From contig CAIIXF020000011.1 of assembly GCA_903813345.2 (NCBI GenBank), positions 1,572,571 through 1,636,570 on the forward strand: a DNA stretch of 64,000 bases, read 5' to 3'. Below are positions 1-12,200 of this stretch, one piece after another; position 1 is the first letter of the stretch, and each line of letters starts with the position of its first letter. The notes under the pieces are model-generated. The model saw only the letters and a list, made by a program, of their open reading frames with translations. It did not search any database and was not told the DNA's origin. The translations under genes and the position numbers were made by a program. This DNA is from Owenia fusiformis (Eukaryota > Annelida > Polychaeta > Sabellida > Oweniidae).

Positions 1-132
1 GCAACTTCAAATTTTTCACACTATCAACAAATTACCATCAGATCTGCATATATACACATATGTTTCTAATGTACTGTTACTCCTAATGCCTCTTAAAAAA
101 TCATTAAAATGATATCCTTAACTGTATCTAAG

Positions 133-249
133 CTCCAAATTTCGAGCGTTACAAAAAGAACAGATTGATCATCTGCGGGAACAAGAAAAGCAGAATGATG
201 TTATCGAACGTACCAGAAGACTAAAAGATGAAACTAATCGCAGGCGAAG
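133..249 (+). CDS. CEP126: CEP126 exon (first in window)
   Basis: Encodes a charged helical segment (FRALQKEQIDHLREQEKQ, then ERTRRLKDETNRRR). Acceptor ctaag before 133 is the least certain boundary; donor gtttgt at 250. Ends in phase 2 and joins the exon at 1300 as an arginine codon. Confidence 0.6.
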
Positions 250-3200
250 GTTTGTTTTATGTTTCTTTTAAAAAGCCCTTCAGTTTTCACCATTCGTCTG
301 TCTTGATGTCTGTCTTTTTGTATTGTATCTTGGTTACCCCCATATTTGGAGAGCAATACCTCATTGGTATATTCCGTATTTTACGTATTTTACACTCGAA
401 AAAAGAGCCAGAAACCCCTCCCTGGAGGAGCCCTGTGTTCTTTTATGTGCACGGCTACACAGCCTTTTATAGGAGTCGTGAACCACTCAGTCAAAGACAG
501 AAAAAATCTCTGAAAAATCAACTGTTTAAAATATGTGGTGTGTCCACCAAAAGTTGCCCATGATCTGAGACATTTATCAATTCTACTAAAAAATACCAAA
601 CTCAGTTTTCCCTCAAGTGGGTGCAAAGTTTTCATTTGAAAAACATGCACCAAAGCCACAAAGATAGTAGATTCTGCAATTTATAAAATTACCTTTGAAA
701 TCTTGAGCACTGATAGAATCTAGATTGTTTAAACCTTGACTGTTCTCGAAAAGGGAATAAGCTGACATATATTATTTTTTACATTTTCATACAACTGACA
801 AGATGATAAATGTTTTAATATAAAGTTGACGTCGTTAAAATGTTTTGTAAGCTTAAAATCAAAGACAACTATATACTTAGAAAAAATTAAAAACCAGGCA
901 GGGATTCGAATCCGAGACATTCGCTTTCTAGGCGAGCATTCTACCAGTGTACTACCCTGACATCACTTTGTAGTGGGAGTAATTTTACAGATCTTATCTA
1001 AACTTCTAATTAGCTTCACGTGACATTCTAAATTTAGAAATCTTCGAAAAATCAAATGGCCGGCCGATCATCCGAGCAATCGAAGGACCAATCATAATAA
1101 TACCTTTATCGTGAGTATTGTTGCACAGCATTTTCCTCATGCGTTTATTATTGTTTATTCTCTCACTATAGCTCAAAACATCACACGGAACCCTGGGAAC
1201 AACCCAAGATTGCATTTTCGAAGCAGGCAGCTTTAATATATACTCATTATTTATTATATATATATTACTGATTGTTTAATACATACTCAATGTTTGCAGA
1301 GCCCAGGAGGTGAAACGCAAACTTGTAGCGAAGAAGGAAGAAAAAAGACGTCAAGAGATTCTTCAGAATCGTCGCCTGAAGCAAAAAGAAGTAACAGAAC
1401 GGTTCCAGAGAGGGAATCGTGGGTACACAGGTGATGATCTTGCTACATGTAATGATGAAGGTATGAATATTGAATTTATGGATACTTATGTTAAAGTCAA
1501 TGTGGATGGGGGGGAACTTTTAGCATACATGCAAAATGTAAATGTATTTATTTTTTGGAGAAATATGAGAAGGAAGTTTGCATCAGTGCTGCAAATGTAA
1601 AATATAAAATTTTAGAAATATAAAATGATGTATGATATCATACAATGAATGCATATAAATTTTGTTAAAAGGCTTCACAAGAGGTTTCTTTGGTTTATTT
1701 TAGTACATTTGACTACACAGAGGACCAATTTTTATGTCACAACAAGTGGCGATATATTGTTATAGACTCCAACCTTTTTAACAGTGTGCAGCAGTGGGCT
1801 GGTGCTGTAACAAATGGCAGGTGGTTACATTTTGCATGTTAATGCCTTGTTAAGTTTTCCTATATGCAATATTTTAAATCAAATTATGTTTATTATTCCA
1901 GGAAGTCTGCTAGATAACCATCCACCCGCTTTAGAGGATGCCTTAAAAGCCATCAGAGGCAATTCTGTCCACAAACATGTTAGGCAACCACCCGAGCAGA
2001 TTCCAATGAATAAGTACAAACAGAAGGCCAAGGGATACACAGACCAAACTCGGGGGTACAATGATCCCGAGAGGCCACATAATTCAGGAAGTGGTCAAAT
2101 GGTTCGCACCCAGGACTACGCCAGGGATGTAGCATCGAGAACAACTGAATTACATAATCGTAGTTTACGCAATCTTTCAAATAGTAAGAGTTTATTTGAG
2201 CAACAGTTAGAGCAGCAACAACGGCAATTTTCTCAAAATCAGCAACAGTCTCTGCATGATTTCAGTGCAGCTATCATGTCTGAAATCAATGGTTCTGAGA
2301 TAATCTCCCAAGGTCAAAGGTCAGAGGGACCTAATATGGAGGGAGCAGTTATTGTGGATGGAGAAGATGAGAGTCCAGAAAGAGAGGATTCCCCATGTAG
2401 CATGGACAGTCTAGAAGTAGAACCTGAAAAGGAACCCCCAGATTCAGTTCAACAAAATATGACCGGTCCCCAAAACAGGGGTTTTCAAAATGGCTTAAAT
2501 AATAGTTTTACAATTAGCAGTGGGCCATCTAAACAATCTACACAAAGTACAACTCCAACTGTTTACTCAAATAACCTGCAATATACTCAAACTAGTAACA
2601 GCTCTGCTGGACAGACTGTACAAAATGATCCATCCCTAACAGGTAGCCCCCTAGTGGTTGATTCAAGAACTAAAGGTCGATCTCAAGGAAAAATCAGACA
2701 GGCCGATGTGAAAATGAGAGAAACTAGTTCTGATAGTAATTTGTACAGTGGAACTCTTCAAAATGATAATACCAACAATTATGGAGTAAATCGTGCATCG
2801 AGTCATCAAAATATAAAGTCTCGGGATAACCTTGTACCAGGTAGTGAACCCTATCCCGAGGGAAGTAAGAACCAGATGGGGTTTGCTGGAGGGACTAAAC
2901 CAGTAATTGTGAATCCCGCCCATACAAACACTAATGCATATTATGTCACCCCCACAGGCAGAGAACCTGGGGGTGAGGTCCATGGTGCTAGACAAGAAGG
3001 AGATGGCGCAGCTGACCCCCAAGGTGGTCAGACCTGGGGGTGGGTGGACCCTGACAGTAAACAACCCCTAAGGGCTACTGAGATACCACCCCACCAGCCT
3101 AAACCTCCACCTCATAAACCTAGCCAAGGGGGTGGGAGTTACAGGCCAGGGAGAGGAGGTTCACTGTCATTACGACGCACCGGAGTAAAAACTGATGTCA

Positions 3201-6200
3201 TACAAAAAGAACTCAGCAAAAAATCAGCGGAGCCGACAACTGCTAAATTATCATACCAAAGTGCCCAGCATAAAGCTTGGGTGATACCCCCACCCACTGA
3301 AACCTCAACTGTTGACAGTAAATATAGTAATCCTAGTAGTCATAACAACCATGATGACTATAGCAACAATACAACCAAAAGTGCCATAGATACAAATGTA
3401 ACAAACAAAAATGACTCTGTTACAAATGCAAAAGCAGTTAAAACTACGCCGAAAAAATCAAATGAACCAAAACCTAAACTGGAGAATATTAAAGAGTTTT
3501 ATAAAGACCAGCTGGCTAATGATAGTGACCAAGAATCTGTAGGGTCGACTAGTGCTCAATCAACCCCAGTGAAGGGAATATTGAAACCCCAGGGATCACG
3601 TCGTCCCCCACCCGCCCCTAGGTCTCAGTTTGGTATAAGAGACAGTATAGACTTGTACAAAGACCACAAGCAGAAAGATAATGTAAGTACATGTATATGA
3701 CAGGCCAGTAGCCAGGGGGGGGGGGGGGGTTCGAACCAAAATTGTCACAAGTGAACCCCCCTGGAATGTTTCAAAAAGTGAAGCCCCCTTGGAAAATCCT
3801 GGCAATGGGCCTGTATGACCATCTGTTCAGTGAAGCCTTGCATTAAGTCTCCGTATTACCCCCTCCCAAAGTTCCTCTTTTTATTTTGGCTTTGTGCAGG
3901 AAAATACATGGAGAAAAAAATTGTTGGTGATTTGATGCATTAAGACTTGATTTTTCATTATTTTTAATTTTTTATCTAGAAGCGAGACAAAATTAAAAAG
4001 TTCATTTTTTCTGATGTGTCCCTTATTCCTTTTCCGTTCACATGAAATGGTAAAAGTAATCGATGTTAATCAGAGATAAACATGTTCTTTGAATGTTTTT
4101 TCATGAAATATCAGTCTTTCCTGTTGTTTCCTGGTGTTGACCTTAATAGCAAGGCTTACTTAATACATGTATTTAGACAATGGAATTTATAAAACCTTCC
4201 TTTTTGCATCTACTTTCAGCCAAATTGCACATGAAATATATTGTAATCAGGCCAAGCGCAGAAGAGGTATAAGATGGGCAGATGAGATATGTGACAAATA
4301 TTATTGTATTGTTTGTTTATCAGGCCAGGCACAGAAGAGGTATAAGATGGGCAGATGAGATATGTGACAAATATTATTGTAATCTTTGTTAATCAGGCCA
4401 AGCGCAGAAGAGGTATAAGATGGGCAGATGAGATATGTGACGAATATTATTGTATTGTTTTTTTTATCAGGCCAAGACCAGAAGAGGTATAAGATGGGCA
4501 GATGAGATATGTGACGAAGAAGAAAGTGATGAAGATGACGAAGAAACATCGTCACTAATACAACAAAACACTCACAGACCACATACAGACTCTCAAAACA
4601 TGGGTAGGTTGATGCAGTGTTCTTCTTGAGTTTTTCTCAAGAAGTTACCCTCAGATTTTTTAGAAGTTGGTACCCATCAGGCTCCTAAGGCCTAATGTAA
4701 CCTGACATTTTTGTCCATTCAGCATTCTGAGAATTTTCCCACAAGGTGGAACCCAAAGATTTGAATTGGAACATTGGGATTTCCTAAGTGGGTTTACTGA
4801 ACTTTTTCCTCTTGTTTTTAGCTACAGTATGATAAAAGTTTAAAGACACCAGGCCAGTCAGTAAATAGATAGAAAACCTTATACAGCATTTATATAAATA
4901 AAGAATAATGCCCATGCCATGTAAATGAATTAAAAATATGATTTTGAATATATTTGTTTATAGCTTCAAAATCTGTCACCCAAAAACCAAGGCCTTGCTC
5001 AGCTAAAGTCTCAAGTGCCACCCCTAAGGCTGACCCCCGGGCTCCCAGGGCTTTCAGTGCAGGAACGATTCGGCATAAACCTTCAGGGATCCCTACTCCG
5101 ACCAGTAAAGTCGCATTTGCAGGTGCCCCTGCTCCCAAAGCAAGTGTAGTGAATGTTCAGGAGAAATCCTATGCAGCTGCAGTCAAAGGTTTGGAAATAG
5201 CTACATTTTTTTCTATACACTAACTACATGTATATACCATTCATTATTGTCCCTGCGGTCCCTCGGGAGATACACATATTTCCCTTGGGATACACCCTGT
5301 ATCCAAAACCTCACAGTACATAACCCTTGTACCGGTATATACCATTCATTCTCCGCCAAAAGTGGTGACACTGTGTTATAGTCTCTAATTTTGTAGTGTA
5401 TGGCGGTCAGTGTTTGGTGTTTGTTGGTTTGTGGTTGGCAGTGTTTGTTGGTTGGTGGTTGGGGTCTGTTACAAATGCTATTTGGTGACATTTTTCATGT
5501 TAATGCCTTGTCATTATTCTATTCAGTTTCACAAAAGTATATTATAACACCATTATATTCTCTTTTCTCATTACGTTATACAATTGCATTATGATTACTA
5601 TACATGTAGTATATAATAATCACACCATATTCATATTTTTTTTTATATGAACCATTATATTTCCACGGCATGACATTCTAAAATTACATCATAATAATGT
5701 ATCACACCAACATATTATTTTATCACACCATTGTGTTATATAATCACATTACAATAGTATATTATAATCTCACCATATTCATATTTTTTATATGAACCAT
5801 TATATTTCCACAACATGACATTCTAAAATATCATCATAATAGTGTGTCACACCAACACATTATTTTATCACACCATTGCATTATATAATCACATTACAAT
5901 AATATATAATCACACCATATTCACATTTTTTTTATATTCACCACTATATTTCCACAACATGACATTCTAAAATTACATCATAATAGTGTATCACACCAAC
6001 ATATTATTTTATCACACCATTTTATTTACAGGTGACAGTGAACCAAAATCTGCTGTCTACGGAACCAATGGTATCAGACTTGACAGGACTCCGACAGATG
6101 ACGAGATTAACTGGCTCTGGGATAAAGTAAGGACGTGTTTGAATCGCGACAAGGAAGATAGTGAACAGGCTAGTTCCGACCAATCAGGACCAGTTAACAA

Positions 6201-9200
6201 TAAGACTCCCATAGCAACAAAGGTAAACATTTTTGCTGTGCTAATTTCTTTTGTCAACGGGGGTTCACTTTTCAAAAAATTCCACTCGTAGAGTTCTCAG
6301 AATGGTTAAACTCCCCTCCCCGCTATGGACCTGGGCTCTTCGTTTATTCAATTGTTTTTTACATTAATGAAGTATTGAAGTATGAAGTATTTTACTGTAA
6401 TCACAAAAGTCTAAGAAATAGGCCCTTAGTAGTAATCTTTTTCATCTCAAATGAATACTTGTTAATTTCCTGACTAATCACAACCTTCAAAACCACTCCC
6501 AATATAATTCTTAAAAATTACAATCACAAATGGATCCTTGTCACTTTTTTTATTTTTATTTTATTTTTTTATTTCAGTATAGAGTTATTACAATACAATT
6601 GGATTTGTTTACAATTATACATGTTTATATATATATGAGTTTTTGAAAAAAGAGATAAAAAAATAAAAAATTTTGAAGGACACACTGATTGTGGGGGGTA
6701 AGTTTATCAATTGGTCACTTTTTTGATTCAAGGTTATGGATGGTGCAAACATTCCCTCATCTGCAATGCGAACCGTGCAAAGAATTGGTAACAAAGAATT
6801 GAACAATAACGTTGCGGTCCCTCCACGACGTAGAACCACAAGTGAACCGCGTCATAGCTTGTTACAACATAGAAGGCTTCAACAGGGGCAGCAGCCAGCT
6901 ACGTTAACGTCACGTGATCCAGGACGAAACCAAGGTCAAGGCCAGTATACTGTCACTCAGTATACAAGCTATCGACCAATGGGATCGCAGAATTCAGTGA
7001 CGCACCCTAACTCAGCAACAAATGGAGCAAACAATACAGAAGGTAGCGCCATCTTTTTATATGATGTCTCGGACCCTTTCTTAAAAAATCGTGTTGTTTC
7101 ATTCTCATGTGTATGTTTTTTACATATTTTAGGAGTTTATGTATCATTTACTGTTTACACATGTTTGAATTGTTTTCATGTGTTAATATTGTTTACATAC
7201 ATGTATGTTCACAAGTCATTATTGTTTACAGTTACAGAAAGTCTGGCTGGGTTCCTAGCTGCAGAAGCAATGACTGCTCAGAATGTCAGTGAAAGTCAAA
7301 TTAATCATGCAGTTGACCTTGCTCAAAGTAAACAACTTCTACTAAATTCTACTCACCCTAAAGAAAAAGGTAGGAATCATACCATTGAGAAGACGAAAGG
7401 TGAAACAAAAAAAGAAGGAAAGAACTGAAGAGGGAGGGTGAGAAAGGAAAGGAGGGGCTTTAGATAAGGAAATGGGGGAGATTGGAAAGGAGGGGCATTA
7501 GATAAGGAAATGGGGGAGATTGGAAAGGAGGGGCATTAGATAAGGAAATGGGGGAGATTGGAAAGGAGGGGCATAAGATAAGGCAATGGGGGAAAAAGGA
7601 AAGGAGAGGCATTAGATAAGGAAATGGGGGAGATTGGAAAGGAGGGGCATTAGATAAGGAAATGGGGGAGATTGGAAAGGAGGGGCATTAGATAAGGCAA
7701 TGGGGGAAAAAGGAAAGGAGGGGCATTAGATAAGGAAATGGGGGAGATTGGAAAGGAGGGGCATTAGATAAGGAAATGAGGGAGATTGGAAAGGAGGGGC
7801 ATTAGATAAGGCAATGGGGGAAAAAGGAAAGGAGGGGCATTAGATAAGGAAATGGGGGAGATTGGAAAGGAGGGGCATTAGATAAGGAAATGGGGGAGAA
7901 AGGAAAGGAGGGGCATTAGATAAGGAAATGGGGGAGAAAGGAAAAGAGGGGCATTAGATAAGGAAATGGGGGAGAAAGGAAAAGAGGGGCATTAGATAAG
8001 GAAAGGGGGAGAAAGGAAAGGAGGGGCATTAGATAAGGAAATGGGGTAGAAAATAAGGGAGACAGAAAGGGAAGGAAAGGTTGAGAAATGAGTCAGAAAA
8101 GGAGGAAGGCAGGGAGAAAAGGAAGTAAACAAGAAGGGAGGCAAGAAAAGGAAAGGGGGAGAAAGGGAGGGAAGGTGAATAAGAAAAGGAGGGGGAAAGC
8201 TTAAAATAGGAAGAGTTAGAGAGGAAAGGAGGGAGGGTGACACTGACACATATACATGTACAACTCATTTTTCAGATTTTCTCTTAAGCTGCTACCACTT
8301 TTTCTCTTGGTTGTTTGCTAAAAATTTTAAGAAAATTGTATAATTGATAATTTTGGATATAAAAGTGACTTCTGTTTACTTAAATATAAAATATTAATTA
8401 TTTAATTCAATTATATTTATTTTTATTTCAGTGCCTACCGCTATATCAATAGAGGAACAGAGACTGATGCAATCTTTAGAAAGACTCAATGAGCGCTTAA
8501 AAAGTAAGTTGATTTAAAGGATGGGTATCGATATGGCGAACTTTTGAACACACATTTCTCTTAAACCAGTCATCAAAAATTCTGAAAATTTTACTCATTG
8601 TCAATTTAATGGTCATCTTTTGAATGGTAACAATATATTTTGAATTCAAGTTGCAGTCTTGACAAAAATGCAGATAATGCATGGCTATATGAATGTATAA
8701 AATATATATCCTTATTTGTTACATGGGGATAAATAAATTGAAACATTTAAAAAATCTTTCTTTCAGTTACAGAGCAAAAGGCTTTTCCTGAGTCTCGCAA
8801 TGATACTCATATATACGTAAGTTGCAGATTTTTTTACAATCTTCAAAGTATTGTTGCACATTATTCTGTAGACTGTTTCTAAAAAAATTATGACTGATTG
8901 TGAAATTCATTTGCCTTATATAAAGAATCAACTTCAGAAGTATTAATAAATTGTACGATCAATGAATTCATGAAGCATAATTCATAAAGTTTTCTAGAAA
9001 CAAGATTTGATTGGTTTGCATATTTAGTGTACCATCCAGTTTTTATGTCACCACCACAAGTGGTGACATATTGATGTCACCATCACAAGTGGTGACATAT
9101 TGTTCTCAACTTTTTTGTGGACAATGGTCAGTGTTAGGCATCTGTAATAAATGGCAGGTGGTGACATTTTGCATGTTTATGCCTTGTTTTGATTCTGGTA

Positions 9201-12200
9201 ATGGGGTTTCTAGAAACATTTTGTTATTTCTAAATCATTGTGGTGTTTCTAGAATCATTTTGATGGATGATTAAACATTGTGGTGTTTATACAATATTGT
9301 GGTGCTTTCAAAAACTTTGTGGTGCTTTTAGAAACATTGTGGTGCTCCTAGAAAAAGTAAATTGCTTCTAAAAAGGTTGTAATTAATATAGAAATATTGC
9401 ACTTCTTCAATAAAATAGCAAAGTGGTTCTACAGGTTGGCAAATAAATATGTTCTCCCCTCCTTAGCTTGAACATCCACATAATGTTGCATAACTATTTT
9501 GTCTGCATGATATCTGAATTGTTCTTTTGCGCATAAAAACTAGGCTTCATGGAGCAACTCCACAAGAAGTTTCAGATGACTAGCTCAACTAAATGCACTT
9601 TTATGCACAAAAATTCATTCTCTTGAAATTAAGGGGGGGGGAACATATTTATTTGACACCCTGTAGAAACAATTAGGTTTTTCAAGAAACCTTGTGATGC
9701 TTTAGAAAACAAAAAAATCTTTTGCACACTTTAGTTGTTATCTTTTCGCTTTGTTGTTCAGAATTTTGACCAAGTATTATCAGTTTTAGAAAAAAGATTT
9801 AATTTTGATTGTGAATAATAGTTAAATGTTGATTTTACATGATTAAATCAAATTTTCATCCTTAAATAATGGATTTATATTAATCATTCTTATTGAACTG
9901 ATTTGGGGGAGTAGCTATTACACAAAACTAAATCATTTACTTTTTGTTTTTTATTTTTTTTTATTTAATTTATTGTCAACAATAATACATACAGTGTAAT
10001 TGGTTTTACATACTTTTTTGATGCTTAGCAATTTACCAATAACTTTTTTCGTTGTTATTTTTTATTTGATGAATTTTGAAAGTTCTTGTATTTTAAAAGT
10101 TTTGAATTGATATTAAGGAATGCAGTGTCTAACATATTTTGGTAATTTTACCATAAAACAGGTTTGAGTTAATTGCACTGAAGGGGCCTGTTCTTGTACC
10201 GTTTGTAGTAATGAATGTTCATAAGTCCATTGTTAAAGGACTGCGACTTGTTTGTAGAATGAATCGGGGCAGTTTTTTCATGCATTTTGTGAAATATTTT
10301 TTAGGATTATATGGTGCAATCTTTTAGTCAATAAAGTGTTTTTAAGTGTATTGAAACAACTCACGATCCTTTGCGAATTTCTTAAAGTTGCAGAAATGGT
10401 CCATTAGTAAAATTATGAATTCGTAACTCATCACTAAATTATTTATGAATATTAATAGTGGTGTAGATAAGTACTCACGTAGTCATCGAATCGTCTCGCC
10501 AAGGTGTTATAGAATTCGGCTCGATTAGGAGTTCAGATTTCGCGAATTATTACACGAGTCTGAGACTCGCGAATTTGTATTCGTATTCGCGATTTCACAG
10601 CGAATCCTGACATCAAATGCATTGTTTTTTTCTTACAAACAGGGTGAAACTATGTACAAATGATTGTTCCGTGTATCATTTGTTTTTATTTGAATGAATA
10701 TGAGTAATAAATCTAATTTAAATGAAATATTTTTGAGTCTATTTTTTAATTCCATGATTAATTCAGTCCGTAGAACCGGAAATGAAAGTGCTGCAACAAT
10801 GTGTGGCGGGAAACATAAAATAAACAATATTTCAATTTTTGTCGTAATTAATCGTAAGTATGTTATTTAAAGGGGCAATAAGGACTGTCGAGAAAATAGG
10901 AAAGTTTTTTCATTTTTTCTGAGCTATCAAGGCAACATTTGGTTTAACATCTTCTTTGACATACCTATTTTCTTAAAATGTATGGATAAATTATCAATTT
11001 TAGCATTAAGAAGTGTAAATTCAGTTCAAAGCTTCAAAAAGGGGACTTCCACTTTTATATTTTTAAGATCCACCATGTTTCAAGAGGAATATCGGCTAAT
11101 ATAATGTTTATCTAGGGGGTTTCTTTGTAGATAATAAAAATAGATGTTAGTCTTGATGAAATATCCAAACTTAAATATATTTTGACACTGGTCCATGATC
11201 ATTGAATGACCCCTCTGCACTAATTATTGCACCTTTAAATCGGTAGATATGGACAACTCTTGATATACCTAGCGTACCTAGGGTATTTTGCAAGTGAACA
11301 ACATTGAAAAAAGGACTAAAAAACGACCATATGACATGCAATGGTAAGATTTTTTCTTGTTTATTTTTTTGATGAAAAATCGCGATTCTTATTCGATCTC
11401 AGACTCAAAATCACGCGAATTACTCGATTCCAAAAATCCCCGCGAGTTAGTCAACACTAAATATTAATATATTTATGAATTGCGAACGTTAGTTACTACG
11501 AATGGTACGAGAATGGGCCCCAGACTATCTCATCAATGAATTTTAAGAAATTCCTGAATAGATATTATTGTCACTACGGAAACCATGATAATTAAAATAT
11601 TAAATTAGAAAAATATTGAAGTCCAGTCTTTTACTGTAATGGCATGATTTCCAACATGTCCAAGGCAACCAATTTTAGAAAGTTATTGTCATGTGATTTA
11701 TTTCATACATATTTTACTTTGCCTGCTTTAATTTTCGAAATGTTTGATTTGAGTGATGTTTGATTTGTTTAATGTTTGATTTGATTAATGCATACAATAG
11801 GATCTTGAAAGTCAGGAGGAGACACCAAAGCAACGGTATCCAGGGCAACCGTTGCCCCAACAATCAGAAGAACAATGGCAACAGTTCTTAAAACAGGAGC
11901 AACAGTCAGCAAATGCTTATATTAATGCTTATGTAAGGACTGCGACATTGTAACACAGTAATGTGTTACCTTAGTAACATAGCAACATGTTACATAGTAA
12001 CATGTACCATAGTAACATGTAATGTAGTAGCATGTAACTAAATGCAGTAACAAAATTATCTCAAAATGGACACCCAAGCTAAAAATTGACACTCCTAATG
12101 CCTTGGTCACATTTGATCCAATTTTCACTACGGCGCCCGGCCGATTGAGTATTTTGTTCAAAATTGAATACAATATATTGAACAAAACACTCAACCGGCC

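Larger units (their letters stand above)
8817..11800. other. CEP126 intron, no coding sequence seen
   Basis: Holds a GTCACCAC-family MITE (9045-9187), a short tandem of attgtggtgttt-like units (9195-9400), AT-rich filler, and the 10183-11521 transposon. No exon-like ORF with splice sites was found. Confidence 0.6.

Noticed and set aside
893-962. A functional tRNA gene
   Set aside because: T-stem and acceptor stem mismatches; kept only as tRNA-like.
2663-3064. 133-codon minus-strand ORF
   Set aside because: Shadow of the large CEP126 exon on the other strand.
4301-4582. 93-codon minus-strand ORF
   Set aside because: Antisense of the 73-bp exon-border repeat and the CEP126 exon.
7430-8050. 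Regular 39-bp repeats that could suggest a CRISPR array
   Set aside because: No unique spacers; units are head to tail minisatellite copies in a eukaryotic intron.
7992-8268. Minus-strand proline/serine/phenylalanine-rich ORFs
   Set aside because: Pyrimidine-strand translation of the G/A minisatellite tail.
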